Positions 1-8,242 of a stretch of DNA of 47,079 bases are shown piece after piece. Position 1 is the stretch's first letter; each line of letters opens with the position of its first letter. The position numbers and the translations under genes are program-made. Source of the DNA: Saprospiraceae bacterium (GTDB taxonomy: Bacteria > Bacteroidota > Bacteroidia > Chitinophagales > Saprospiraceae); assembly GCA_013214355.1 (NCBI GenBank), contig JABSSL010000040.1, forward strand, positions 1 through 47,079, in the 5' to 3' direction. A model generated the notes under the pieces. The model was given only the letters and a program-made list of their open reading frames with translations, was not told the origin of the DNA and searched no databases.

Positions 1-19
1 ATACCTAAATGCTTCAGCA

Positions 20-37
20 GACCTGATGGATCAGGTC
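20..37. repeat. Perfect inverted repeat before the oxygenase gene
   Basis: GACCTGA and TCAGGTC flank a TGGA loop, giving a perfect 7-bp stem 31 bases before the start codon at 69. There is no T-tract after it, so an intrinsic terminator is unlikely. It could be an operator or a leader hairpin, or the 3' structure of a gene left of the window. The sequence alone does not decide. Confidence 0.45.
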
Positions 38-68
38 GTGAAAACCACCTATAACTAATTGTATTACC

Positions 69-770
69 ATGGATGTTAAGAAACACGCCGAGGAATTCTG
101 GGAAAAAGGTTTCCTCCATTTGCCTGGTTTTTTTGATGCCAATATGATGGATACCCTAAATTCACTCATATTGGAACATTATGGTATGAAACCAGCTTGG
201 GAGCATACCAATGAATTTATTGCCAAATCTGCCACCGAAGTGGTGCCTTGGTTTCCCTTTCGAGAAGGCAATAATGTCTTCGACGTCATAGAACGAGATC
301 GGCGCCTCCTAAAGCTAACAAGAGCTATACTCGGAGAAGGGTGGGAGAAACTCTACTTCATGGCGATGTTTTCGAAGAAGGGTACTAGGGGTCAGGCTTG
401 GCATCAGGATTGCCCGCCGGAAGATCAACAACAGTTTAACCTAAATCGACTGTTCTATACCCACGATATCACCGAGGAATCAGGCGGGCAAACTATTGTT
501 TTTCCGACTACGCACAGAGGGGGAGCCATACCAAGCGGGCACCCGCATGAAGATCTGGAAGGACAGATCGTACTTAGCCCTAAACGGGGAGACTTGATCC
601 TCTTACATGGCCACCTTTGGCATCGTGTATTGCCGGTTCATGGTGAATACCGGATATCCGCCAACTCCAGGGCGATCCCCAAAGATACACCTGAAGATAT
701 TACTGATATAGCGGTCTACCGTAATATGCGATATAAGTTTTCCACTAAGGAGGTGATAGAAGAACGGTAG
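69..770 (+). CDS. Phytanoyl-CoA dioxygenase (PhyH) family Fe(II)/2-oxoglutarate oxygenase
   Basis: This 233-residue protein has the expected motifs of a PhyH-type non-haem iron oxygenase, which uses 2-oxoglutarate and O2 to hydroxylate a small molecule. The WHQD motif supplies H112 and D114. The third iron ligand lies in the HGHLWHRV stretch (H180, H182 or H185), and R196 is in place to bind the carboxylate of 2-oxoglutarate. There is no signal peptide or membrane segment, so it should be cytoplasmic. It precedes the sugar transporter and GH43 genes on the same strand, but a terminator-like hairpin lies between them, so shared transcription is uncertain. PhyH proteins are common in Bacteroidota glycan clusters, where their substrates are mostly unknown. 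The ATG at 69 fits the family N-terminus. The family assignment is firm; the substrate is not predictable. Confidence 0.88.
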   Translation: MDVKKHAEEFWEKGFLHLPGFFDANMMDTLNSLILEHYGMKPAWEHTNEFIAKSATEVVPWFPFREGNNVFDVIERDRRLLKLTRAILGEGWEKLYFMAMFSKKGTRGQAWHQDCPPEDQQQFNLNRLFYTHDITEESGGQTIVFPTTHRGGAIPSGHPHEDLEGQIVLSPKRGDLILLHGHLWHRVLPVHGEYRISANSRAIPKDTPEDITDIAVYRNMRYKFSTKEVIEER

Positions 771-799
771 AGCGCTATAGATTACCTATATTTGAGAGA

Positions 800-829
800 T
801 TCCCCGCTAAGAAGGGTGGGGGAGTTTTT
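800..829 (+). terminator. Intrinsic terminator after the PhyH-like gene
   Basis: TTCCCCGC pairs with GTGGGGGA (one G-T wobble inside and one near the base) around an 8-base loop, followed by G and five T. It lies 30 bases after the stop codon at 770 and 31 bases before the transporter start. It could act as a partial terminator or attenuator between the two genes. Confidence 0.6.
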
Positions 830-859
830 CAATAATATGTATGAAACAGTAAACACAAA

Positions 860-2404
860 ATGAAAGACAGACGAAACCAGATTTGGATCGCAGCACTTGT
901 ATCTCTTGGAGGGTTCCTCTTTGGCTTTGATGCCTCGGTAATTTCAGGGGTAACCAAGTACATTAAACCAGAATTTGCTTTAAGTGACTTTGAGTTAGGG
1001 TGGGTAGTTAGTTCGCCGACTTTCTCAGCTATGTTCGCCATGTTAGTGGCAGGTACGATCAGTGACCGCGTTGGTCGGAAGAAGGTGCTAATTGTGGTTG
1101 CCTTTCTCTATGCCATTTCCGCCATCTGGTCCGCCATGGCTGGTGGTTTTGCCTCATTGGTGATGGCGCGAATGATCGGTGGCCTGGCGTTTGGAGCAGC
1201 ATTAGTCTTGGCTCCGATTTATATAGCCGAGATTTCCTTAGCAGAAAATCGCGGCAAGATGGTTTCCATTCAGCAGTTAAACATTGTCGTGGGATTCTCA
1301 GCGGCTTATTTCAGTAACTATTATCTGCAAGGATTAGTTGGTGCTGGCGGAGATGTTACGGAGCAGACGGTATGGCGCTGGATGTTAGGGATAGAATTCG
1401 CACCAGCGATTATTTACTTCATAGCCCTATTTTTTGTACCTCGTAGTCCGAGGTGGCTACTGGTGCAAAACCGTGAAGAAGAGGGACGGGAAGTGCTAGC
1501 CAACCTGCATGGTAAGGAGCAGATGGAGTTGGAGTACCAACAGATAAAGGAAAGTATCGAAGAAACGAAAACGAGTACCACTCGGAAAGCTTCACTCGGT
1601 AGTCTTTTACATCCTTCCTTGCGGTTTGTGATTCTGATCGGTTTAACGGTTGGTATCCTGCAGCAAATTACTGGGGTGAATGCGATATACTTTTACGCAA
1701 CCACCATATTTGAGCAGTCAGGAGTAGGGCAGAATGCTGCTTTTGCTCAGGCGGTTTGGGTAGGGATTATTAATGTGGTCTTTACCCTGGTAGCGATGAG
1801 TCTGATTGACCGGATGGGCCGAAAGCCATTGCTCCTCATTGGGATCTTTGGCATTGCTGCAAGTATGTTTTTGACGAGTTACGGCTTTAAGCAAGCGACT
1901 TATCAATTGACTAGTGATGATATATTTAAAATCGAGGGATTGGAAGAAGAGCAACTGAGTGGAGTTATAGGTCAGCTGTATTCAGATGATGTAAGCTTCA
2001 AAAGAGCCATGAAGAAGGCCCTTGGAGAGGTGGAGTTTTCCAAACTGGAAGGCAATATTGTTAAAGAGGCAATTCAAATGAATCCGATTCTGATACTCAT
2101 AGGAATTCTAGGCTTTGTGGCTTCTTTTGCCATCTCCTTAGGACCAGTTATGTGGGTGATGCTGTCAGAGCTCTTTCCCAACTGGATTCGAGGCCTGGCC
2201 ATTTCTGTGATCGGTTTCATCAATTCTGCCACTAGTTGGCTGGTACAATTTATTTTCCCTTGGGAATTGGCAAACCTGGGCAATGCCTTTACCTACTTGA
2301 TTTATGGGCTATTTGCTATTGTAGGCTTTGTGATCCTGTATAGGATATTGCCAGAAACCAAAGGGAAGTCTTTAGAACAGATAGAAAAAGAATTGGTTAG
2401 ATGA
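860..2404 (+). CDS. MFS sugar porter (xylose/hexose:proton symporter-like)
   Basis: A 514-residue, 12-helix major facilitator of the sugar-porter family, expected to import a mono- or short oligosaccharide across the inner membrane. Family signatures are all visible: DRVGRKK in the loop after helix 2, RSPRWLL near residue 194, QQITGVNAIYFYA near 267, DRMGRKP in the second half, and PETKGKSLEQIE at the C-terminus. A charged segment at about residues 348-403, rich in Glu, Asp and Lys, interrupts the second half and is longer than the usual periplasmic loop; similar insertions occur in Bacteroidota sugar porters. The stop codon overlaps the start of the GH43 gene (ATGA at 2401-2404), so the two are translationally coupled. 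With a beta-xylosidase as partner, xylose or xylo-oligosaccharide is the likely cargo, but this is inference. Confidence 0.92.
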   Translation: MKDRRNQIWIAALVSLGGFLFGFDASVISGVTKYIKPEFALSDFELGWVVSSPTFSAMFAMLVAGTISDRVGRKKVLIVVAFLYAISAIWSAMAGGFASLVMARMIGGLAFGAALVLAPIYIAEISLAENRGKMVSIQQLNIVVGFSAAYFSNYYLQGLVGAGGDVTEQTVWRWMLGIEFAPAIIYFIALFFVPRSPRWLLVQNREEEGREVLANLHGKEQMELEYQQIKESIEETKTSTTRKASLGSLLHPSLRFVILIGLTVGILQQITGVNAIYFYATTIFEQSGVGQNAAFAQAVWVGIINVVFTLVAMSLIDRMGRKPLLLIGIFGIAASMFLTSYGFKQATYQLTSDDIFKIEGLEEEQLSGVIGQLYSDDVSFKRAMKKALGEVEFSKLEGNIVKEAIQMNPILILIGILGFVASFAISLGPVMWVMLSELFPNWIRGLAISVIGFINSATSWLVQFIFPWELANLGNAFTYLIYGLFAIVGFVILYRILPETKGKSLEQIEKELVR

Positions 2405-3999
2405 ATTTGATTAAAAACCCCATCCTAAGGGGCTTTAATCCGGACCCATCTATCATTAGGGTGGGGGAGGATTACTATATAGCTACCTCAACATTTGAAT
2501 GGTTTCCCGGGGTGCAAATTCACCACTCCAAGGACCTAGTCAACTGGGAGTTGGTGGCCCATCCGCTACGCCGAACCACACAGTTGGACATGTTAGGTAA
2601 TCCAGATTCCTGTGGTGTTTGGGCACCTTGTTTGTCGTATTATGAGGGTACCTTTTATTTGGTGTATTCTAACGTCCGTTCCTTTGATGGGATTTGGAAG
2701 GATACGCCAAACTTCCTGGTGACTACCGAAGATATCTTGGGAGATTGGTCAGATCCAATCTTTTTGAGTGCCAGTGGATTCGATGGTTCATTGTTTCATG
2801 ATGATGATGATGGCCGCAAATGGTTTACCAGCATGTGGTGTGATCATCGTAAAGGCAAATTCTTTGGCGGAACCCTCTTGCAAGAATACGATCATGAGCA
2901 GCAGAAGGTAGTCGGCAAGGCAGTACAGATTTTTCCAGGCTCGGAATTGGGGATCACAGAAGCTCCGCACATCTACAAACGAAATGGATATTATTATCTG
3001 ATCACTGCAGAGGGAGGCACAGAATATGGCCATGCGGTAAGCTTGGCTCGTTCCAAAAAGATCGATGGTCCCTACGAGTTGCATCCGACCAATCCTGTGA
3101 TTAGCGTCCGTGAAGATCCAGCCGCTCCGCTCCAGAAATGTGGACATGCGGACTTGGTGGAGACGCCAAACGGGGAATGGTATGCGGTTTTTCTAGTAGG
3201 TCGACCACTCACGCAAGGTGGGCGATGCGTTTTAGGGCGGGAGACCGCCATCGAGCAAGTAGAATGGAGAGCGGACGATTGGTTGTACATGAAAGAAGGC
3301 GTCGACGCTCCACGCCTGGAGGTTCCAGCCCCGAAAGGGGTAGCGTTACAGCCAGCCCCGATACTGCCGGACAGGACTCACTTCAGCGAGCCAACCTTAA
3401 ATCGAAACTTCCAGAGCTTACGCATTCCCGTAGAGGAAAGTTGGCTTTCACTCACGGATAGGCCCGGTTATCTGCGTCTGTACGGCCGCGAATCTTTAAG
3501 CTCTTTTCACCGACAAAGCCTAGTAGCCAGGAGAATTCAGCACTTTCAAGCGCAAGTCTCAGCTTGCCTAGACTTTCAGCCCACGCATTTTCAGGAGATG
3601 GCTGGATTGGTAGCCTATTACAATACTTCACATTGGGTCTATCTGCATCTATCCGGAGGAGAGGATGAACAGCATCGGTATCTACAGCTGATTTACTGCG
3701 ACAATTTTGATATGCAGGAAAAACTGGCAGATCCCATTCAGCTACCCGCGTCGGGAGAAGTTTATCTGCGGTTCACTTTTGATTATGGCGCCTTAGAAGC
3801 CGCCTATGCTTTGGAGGAAGACCAATGGATGTCAGTTGGTCCCGTATTGGATGGTACCATTCTAGCGGACGACTATGTAAGAGGTACTGATCGTTATCGA
3901 CCTGCCTTTACGGGAACTTTTGTCGGTATGTGTTGTCAGGATCTGAGTGGACACCGGAAAGTGGCGGATTTTAAATGGTATGAATATCTAGAAAAATAA
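2401..3999 (+). CDS. xynB: GH43 beta-xylosidase (GH43_11-like)
   Basis: A 532-residue glycoside hydrolase family 43 enzyme with the two-domain plan of XynB3-type beta-xylosidases: an N-terminal five-bladed propeller (to about 310) and a C-terminal concanavalin-like beta-sandwich (about 325-530). The start NPILRGFNPDPSIIR is typical of the family. The catalytic residues fall at D15 (base, in NPDPS), D128 (pKa modulator, in GFDGS) and E187 (acid, in ITEAPH). As far as I recall these are the same numbers as in Geobacillus XynB3, which supports both the start codon and the specificity. It releases xylose from the non-reducing ends of xylo-oligosaccharides. No signal peptide is present, so it should work in the cytoplasm on imported sugar, consistent with the overlapping transporter gene. 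Alpha-L-arabinofuranosidase side activity is possible. Confidence 0.93.
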   Translation: MNLIKNPILRGFNPDPSIIRVGEDYYIATSTFEWFPGVQIHHSKDLVNWELVAHPLRRTTQLDMLGNPDSCGVWAPCLSYYEGTFYLVYSNVRSFDGIWKDTPNFLVTTEDILGDWSDPIFLSASGFDGSLFHDDDDGRKWFTSMWCDHRKGKFFGGTLLQEYDHEQQKVVGKAVQIFPGSELGITEAPHIYKRNGYYYLITAEGGTEYGHAVSLARSKKIDGPYELHPTNPVISVREDPAAPLQKCGHADLVETPNGEWYAVFLVGRPLTQGGRCVLGRETAIEQVEWRADDWLYMKEGVDAPRLEVPAPKGVALQPAPILPDRTHFSEPTLNRNFQSLRIPVEESWLSLTDRPGYLRLYGRESLSSFHRQSLVARRIQHFQAQVSACLDFQPTHFQEMAGLVAYYNTSHWVYLHLSGGEDEQHRYLQLIYCDNFDMQEKLADPIQLPASGEVYLRFTFDYGALEAAYALEEDQWMSVGPVLDGTILADDYVRGTDRYRPAFTGTFVGMCCQDLSGHRKVADFKWYEYLEK

Positions 4000-4011
4000 A
4001 AAAATCTCCGG

Positions 4012-4052
4012 TAGCTCTTGTGATGAAGACTGGCTTTCCAAGATGAGAGCTA
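4012..4052 (+). repeat. 7-bp inverted repeat between GH43 and GH26-like genes
   Basis: TAGCTCT (4012-4018) and AGAGCTA (4046-4052) form a perfect 7-bp stem with a 27-base spacer in the 111-base gap between the two genes. There is no T-tract. It may be a processing or stability element of the mRNA, or chance. Confidence 0.3.
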
Positions 4053-4110
4053 TTCAAGGCTAGGAACAAGCACAGCGCACAGCAGTACCGGCGGACCAAA
4101 TAAGAAAAAC

Positions 4111-5241
4111 ATGAGAACACTTTTGTATGGCTTAGGGCTAGTTGCCCTGCAGGCCTGTGCACCTAATGCTGCTGAGGAAGCTCATCAAGTAAATGATACT
4201 ACTGCCCAAGTACCCACCTCAACGCTTGCTAAATTCGAACCGAAAGATGGCAAATGCATCCTTTTCGTAGGACAGGAACTAGCAGCCATTGGCGGCCTAG
4301 AGGACTTTAACGATGGATACCTAGATCACTTTGAGCGGCCAGGTGGATTTACCATGTATACAAAGATTCGACCAGGAGACGAAGAGTTTGGCTTTACTTA
4401 TGATGGTCTAGCGGGGGTATTCACAACAGATGATTGGGGTGACGGACCCAGTAATATGTCTAAACAGATCGCCGATCCAGATTTTGAGCATATGGCGCTG
4501 GCTATTGGTCTGGAACTTGTCAATCATGAAGCCAAAGTCGCAGACGGAACCCATGATAGCCTTGTTATTGCACTCGGGGAATGGATCAAAAGTTTGGGAG
4601 AAAGACCCGTCTTTCTCCGGATCGGCTACGAGTTTGGTGGAGAATGGAATCATTATAACAGAGAACAGTATGTAGCCGCCTTTCAACGAATTCATCACTT
4701 GTTTGATAGCCTAGAAATTGAGAATGTCGCCTATGTATGGCAGTCGCACGGTTGGGGAATGGATCAAAATGCTTTAGAAAGCTGGTACCCGGGAGATGAA
4801 TATGTTGATTGGTGTGGTTATTCTTTCTTTTCTCGCTTTGATGAAGTGGAGATGATTGAATTTGCTCGCAAGAGAGGGAAACCCGTATTTATTGCCGAAG
4901 CGACAGCTACCATTTCTACCGAAACGGTCAAAACTAATGGGAAAACAAAGGAAACGATTCTCTCCAATGCGAACCAAGCTACAGAAGCCTGGGAACAGTG
5001 GTTTGAGCCTTTTTTTCAAACCATCGAAAAGCATGAGGATGTGGTAAAGGCAGTGAGTTATATCAATTGCCACTGGAAGGCCAATCGAATGTGGTTCGAT
5101 AATCCGACTTTTCAAAACGTAGATGCTCGGCTGCAAACCAGCGAAATGATCAGTGCCAAATGGAAAAGCAAGGTATCTGATCCACGATACCTACATGCTT
5201 CCCCTGATTTGTACTCCCGCTTGCGGAGGACAAGTCCATAG
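4111..5241 (+). CDS. GH26-like glycoside hydrolase, lipoprotein
   Basis: A 376-residue secreted protein resembling clan GH-A enzymes, closest in my reading to family GH26 (beta-mannanase/beta-1,3-xylanase type). The N-terminus is a short lipoprotein signal with a lipobox ending LQAC (C16), so it should be anchored in a membrane, probably the outer one. The motif RIGYEFGGEWNHY holds the putative acid/base glutamate (E174 or E178) after strand 4, and VFIAEATA holds the putative nucleophile E263 after strand 7, the usual GH-A spacing. A WCGYSFFSRFD segment before it matches substrate-site aromatics. It follows the GH43 gene by 111 bases on the same strand and may feed oligosaccharides to the transporter. 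Family assignment is moderate; the substrate (mannan, xylan or a mixed glucan) cannot be read from the sequence. Confidence 0.72.
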   Translation: MRTLLYGLGLVALQACAPNAAEEAHQVNDTTAQVPTSTLAKFEPKDGKCILFVGQELAAIGGLEDFNDGYLDHFERPGGFTMYTKIRPGDEEFGFTYDGLAGVFTTDDWGDGPSNMSKQIADPDFEHMALAIGLELVNHEAKVADGTHDSLVIALGEWIKSLGERPVFLRIGYEFGGEWNHYNREQYVAAFQRIHHLFDSLEIENVAYVWQSHGWGMDQNALESWYPGDEYVDWCGYSFFSRFDEVEMIEFARKRGKPVFIAEATATISTETVKTNGKTKETILSNANQATEAWEQWFEPFFQTIEKHEDVVKAVSYINCHWKANRMWFDNPTFQNVDARLQTSEMISAKWKSKVSDPRYLHASPDLYSRLRRTSP

Positions 5242-5284
5242 CTCGATCCAAAACCAGTATTCATTATCTAGCATCACAGCATTT

Positions 5285-5321
5285 ATCTGATCTCCACAGT
5301 TAGGAGATAGATAGATGTTTT
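5285..5321 (+). terminator. Possible terminator after the GH26-like gene
   Basis: ATCT-G-ATCTCC pairs with GGAGATAGAT around a 7-base loop, giving ten base pairs with one bulged G, 44 bases after the stop at 5241. A short run of four T follows after six bases. The T-tract is weak, so termination may be inefficient. Confidence 0.42.
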
Positions 5322-5465
5322 CTTAAGGCGAATGACAGTAGGATAGGAGCGTCCGGTACGGAGTTTTCGGTTTATCTGTCTCACAGCAAGCAAGCTTCCA
5401 AGAGATTTTATTTTGGGACAACCTAAGATTAATCTAGAGTTCACATCCCAAGGCTATATTGCATA

Positions 5466-6338
5466 ATGCAATTAGCCAATCACCATGCCCATTCATACTT
5501 CAGCGATGGAAGACTAAGTCCAAGAGACTATCTACAGGAAGCCATTGCTCAAGGTCTCAGTGCTTATGGGTTTTCGGATCATGCTCCGATTCCGAACTCC
5601 ACGGTCGGACTTATGAGCTTAGAGGGTTTAGAACGTTACCTCGTCGAGATTGATACCTTAAAGGAACTCTATGAAGAGGATATTCAGGTCTATAAAAGCT
5701 TGGAAGTGGATTATATCCCAGGTTTAATAACTATGGATAGTCCCTACATTGTGGAGGCTAAGCTGGATTATGTTATTGGGGCCGTCCATTTTGTTGATGC
5801 GTTTGGAGATGGAACACCTTGGGGATTTGAGGGATCGGTAGAAAATTTTGAAAGAGGAGTAGAAGAAATCTTCCAGGGAGATATTCAGATGGCTGTCGAA
5901 CGCTATTATACCCTGATTAGAGCAATGGTGGCGGAGTATCGGCCGAAAATTGTAGCGCATCTGGATCGAATCAAAAAACTCAATCAGGGTGAACGTTTTT
6001 TTTCAGAACAATCGCTCTGGTATAGGGAAGCAGTTGAAAAGACCTTAACTACAATTGCTTCATCCGGATCCATAATGGAAGTAAATACCAAGGGATACTA
6101 CAAAAATGAAATAGCTGAACCTTATCCCGGTCGTTGGGTGTTAGCTAAGGCCAAGGAAATGGGTATCCCTGTACATTTGGCCTCTGATGCTCATCATCCC
6201 AGAGATATCACGAAGGGGTTTGAGTTTGGGGCTTCTCTATTGTTGGAAACGGGCTATGAAGAGGTCACCATACTCTCCGAAGGAGATTGGGTTCCCGCTC
6301 CATTAAAACCCAGTAAGCTTCATAGTATCTCTTCCTAA
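5466..6338 (+). CDS. PHP-domain phosphoesterase, histidinol-phosphatase (HisK/HisJ)-like
   Basis: A 290-residue protein with the full set of PHP metal-binding motifs in order: NHHAHS (H7, H9), SDG, GFSDHAP, a glutamate in LEVDY, IGAVHFVD, VAHLDRIK and a final SDAHH. These ligands form a trinuclear metal site that hydrolyses phosphate monoesters. Length and motif order match the histidinol-phosphate phosphatase group of the PHP family (histidine biosynthesis, EC 3.1.3.15). No his genes are nearby, so the role may instead be removal of another small phosphoester. The protein has no signal peptide and should be cytoplasmic. The upstream gap of 224 bases contains no clear Shine-Dalgarno, which is normal in this phylum. 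Family confident, exact substrate uncertain. Confidence 0.85.
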   Translation: MQLANHHAHSYFSDGRLSPRDYLQEAIAQGLSAYGFSDHAPIPNSTVGLMSLEGLERYLVEIDTLKELYEEDIQVYKSLEVDYIPGLITMDSPYIVEAKLDYVIGAVHFVDAFGDGTPWGFEGSVENFERGVEEIFQGDIQMAVERYYTLIRAMVAEYRPKIVAHLDRIKKLNQGERFFSEQSLWYREAVEKTLTTIASSGSIMEVNTKGYYKNEIAEPYPGRWVLAKAKEMGIPVHLASDAHHPRDITKGFEFGASLLLETGYEEVTILSEGDWVPAPLKPSKLHSISS

Positions 6339-6353
6339 ACCATTGGTTTTTTT
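6337..6353 (+). terminator. Possible short terminator overlapping the PHP gene stop
   Basis: AAACC and GGTTT pair around ATT and run directly into a seven-base T-tract. The stem is only five pairs and AT-rich and overlaps the stop codon, so the call is tentative. Confidence 0.35.
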
Positions 6354-7679
6354 ATTCAGCATTAGCGAAGGGGGAAAGCGATGATCCCGATGATCCTCTA
6401 GTTCTTCCCCTGATCTATGTCTGGTTGCACTTAATTCGAATTGGATCAACATTTACCTTCCGTTGGTCAAGGCAATCTAAGAAAACAGCTGGCAAAAAAT
6501 CTAAGCGTGAGGTATGGGTAAGTTGATTCAACCGATAAGCAAACATAGGCCATATGTGTCCAGTTTGTTAAGTTTGTATGAAATTTGGATTTTTATTATT
6601 AAAAATAGGGCTAATGTAAGAGGAAAGTTATATTTTGCCGCTGCAGTTGAGTTTCCGTCCCCCTCCATGACTTATTAATCGATTATTATTAGGATCGTAT
6701 GCTGCATTGAATCAGCTACTACTAAAGTCCGAGCTCCGTCAAACAAATAGATAAGCAAATAAGACTACTACTAGAACAAAAATTGTCGAAAACTAAGAAT
6801 TCAATGAAAGTATAGGACTGGGATGTTCCATCCTATATCAGATAAGGAGGTAGCTGCTTTTGTCTTAGAGACATTTCAGTTCCATCATGTAAGTTGTGCT
6901 TTGAGGTTATCTCTTTGATAATCAAATGTCTATCCTTTTTTCAGTAAGTATATAGCAATAGTTATAGTATTTTTATTACCAGAATTTGGTGAATATTTCC
7001 CGCAGTATTCGGTAAAGCCAGATACATTTAACTACACAACCACCTATCGGATCAGATTATAGTTCATAGCTACCAATGAGCTCCTAACAGTCTATATGCA
7101 AGTCTGTTAAGGATAAATAGGTAGTACCTATAATTAACTATTTCCCCCCTTATCGCTAGTGGATCCAATCAGACTTCACTAGTGTTAGATTGTTTATGCG
7201 TTCTAAACAACTAAATACAGATTAGTTAGCATTAGGCGCTCTCATCACTTTAGTGCTATCGCTAAGGGTTAGAAGCTAATGTTAATATTAACCTATTTCT
7301 ATTTTCATAGGTATCGACCTCAAAAGTAGTTCAAACATGACGTTCTCTGGTGAGCAACAAATGGCGTCCATCGCCATGGCCAAAACAGGACAAACACTAA
7401 GATTCCATTTCCTTTCTCAAGTCAATCCAGTTCTGGGATGGACTGTCCACTGTCTTCTTCTTAAACTTTTTCAGCCACAACCACCTCCTCCCTGGAGAGG
7501 AGCGCCTAGCAAGATTATGTGAGGCTATTTGAGCAAATAGTTTACTTCTACTTTTCCCAACGATTTAAGTAAAAAACAGGATGCTGTCTAGTTATGCAGT
7601 CGATTGCACTGTGAGTAGGCACGCTGCCTATTAGGTATAATTCCAGAAGTCCTAAGCAATCAATATAAACTTCAGCTAT
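6354..7679. other. 1.3-kb stretch with no gene recognised
   Basis: AT-rich sequence with frequent stops in all frames. A 61-codon open frame at 7337-7522 has no recognisable features and I do not accept it as a gene. A perfect 12-bp palindrome GTTAATATTAAC lies at 7281-7292, directly followed by a small CCTAT/ATAGG inverted repeat (7292-7311). The stretch probably contains the promoter of the broken malectin/dockerin gene at 7680, but no clear Bacteroidota promoter could be placed. No tRNA, IS end or degraded gene was seen. Confidence 0.5.
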
Positions 7680-8198
7680 ATGAACTATTCTCTACGAACC
7701 TTTCAATCTCAAAAAGCCATACTGTTGATAGCGTGGCTGTTGAGTTCCTTGTCTTTGATTGGGCAAGTGAACTTTTCGTCGAGTGGATTGGCAGGGGAGT
7801 CCTCAAACAACCCAACCTCTTTACAGTTTGGGCCAGATGGTCGTTTATATGTTTCCCAACAAAACGGAACCATATACGCTTATACGATCCAAAGAAATGG
7901 TCCGAATGATTATGAAGTCACCAGTACCGAGACCATCAACCTGGTGAAAAACATCCAAAATCACAATGATGATGGAACGGAAGCTGGTAATACCAACCGG
8001 CAGGTTACTGGGATATTGATAACCGGAACGGGCGCCAATCCGATCCTCTACGTAAGTTCTAGTGATCCTCGGATCGGAGCTGGTGGCGGTGGAAATGATA
8101 CAGGCTTGGATACCAATTCCGGTGTCATTTCTAAGCTTACCTGTACAGGGGTATCGATGGTTCTGGCCAATGTACAGGCTGGACCAAAGTTGACCTGA
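7680..8198 (+). CDS. Fragment 1: signal peptide and start of PQQ-type propeller
   Basis: 172 codons that read MNYSLRTFQSQKAILL at the start: a positively charged and then hydrophobic secretion signal cut near LIGQ. The body has propeller signatures such as FGPDGRLYVSQQNGTIYAY and a DDGTEAGNTNRQVTGI stretch seen in sugar-dehydrogenase-like proteins. The last residues after SKLTCTG are out of frame with the family because of the 29-bp insertion, and translation ends at TGA 8196-8198. If translated it would give a truncated, probably non-functional exported peptide. Confidence 0.6.
   Translation: MNYSLRTFQSQKAILLIAWLLSSLSLIGQVNFSSSGLAGESSNNPTSLQFGPDGRLYVSQQNGTIYAYTIQRNGPNDYEVTSTETINLVKNIQNHNDDGTEAGNTNRQVTGILITGTGANPILYVSSSDPRIGAGGGGNDTGLDTNSGVISKLTCTGVSMVLANVQAGPKLT
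8142..8178 (+). repeat. 8-bp direct repeats bounding a 29-bp frameshifting insertion
   Basis: TGTACAGG occurs at 8142-8149 and again at 8171-8178, 29 bases apart. Deleting one copy plus the 21 bases between them joins the frames exactly and gives LTCTGWTKVDLIRGLP, which fits the propeller family. The structure resembles a small insertion with target-like duplication, or a slippage product that could revert by deletion between the repeats. Confidence 0.75.
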
Positions 8199-8242
8199 TC
8201 AGGGGGTTACCAAGATCAGAAGAGAACCACGCTACGAATGGT

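Noticed and set aside
787-794. TATATTTG as a promoter -7 box for the sugar porter
   Set aside because: It matches TAnnTTTG but there is no -33 TTG at the right distance, and the terminator-like hairpin follows directly. Chance match is likely.
6573-6580. TAAGTTTG as promoter for the broken dockerin gene
   Set aside because: More than 1 kb from the start codon and without a -33 box at the normal spacing.
7337-7522. 61-codon plus-strand frame in the gene-free stretch
   Set aside because: No homology features, no signal or membrane pattern, unusual composition and no gene context.
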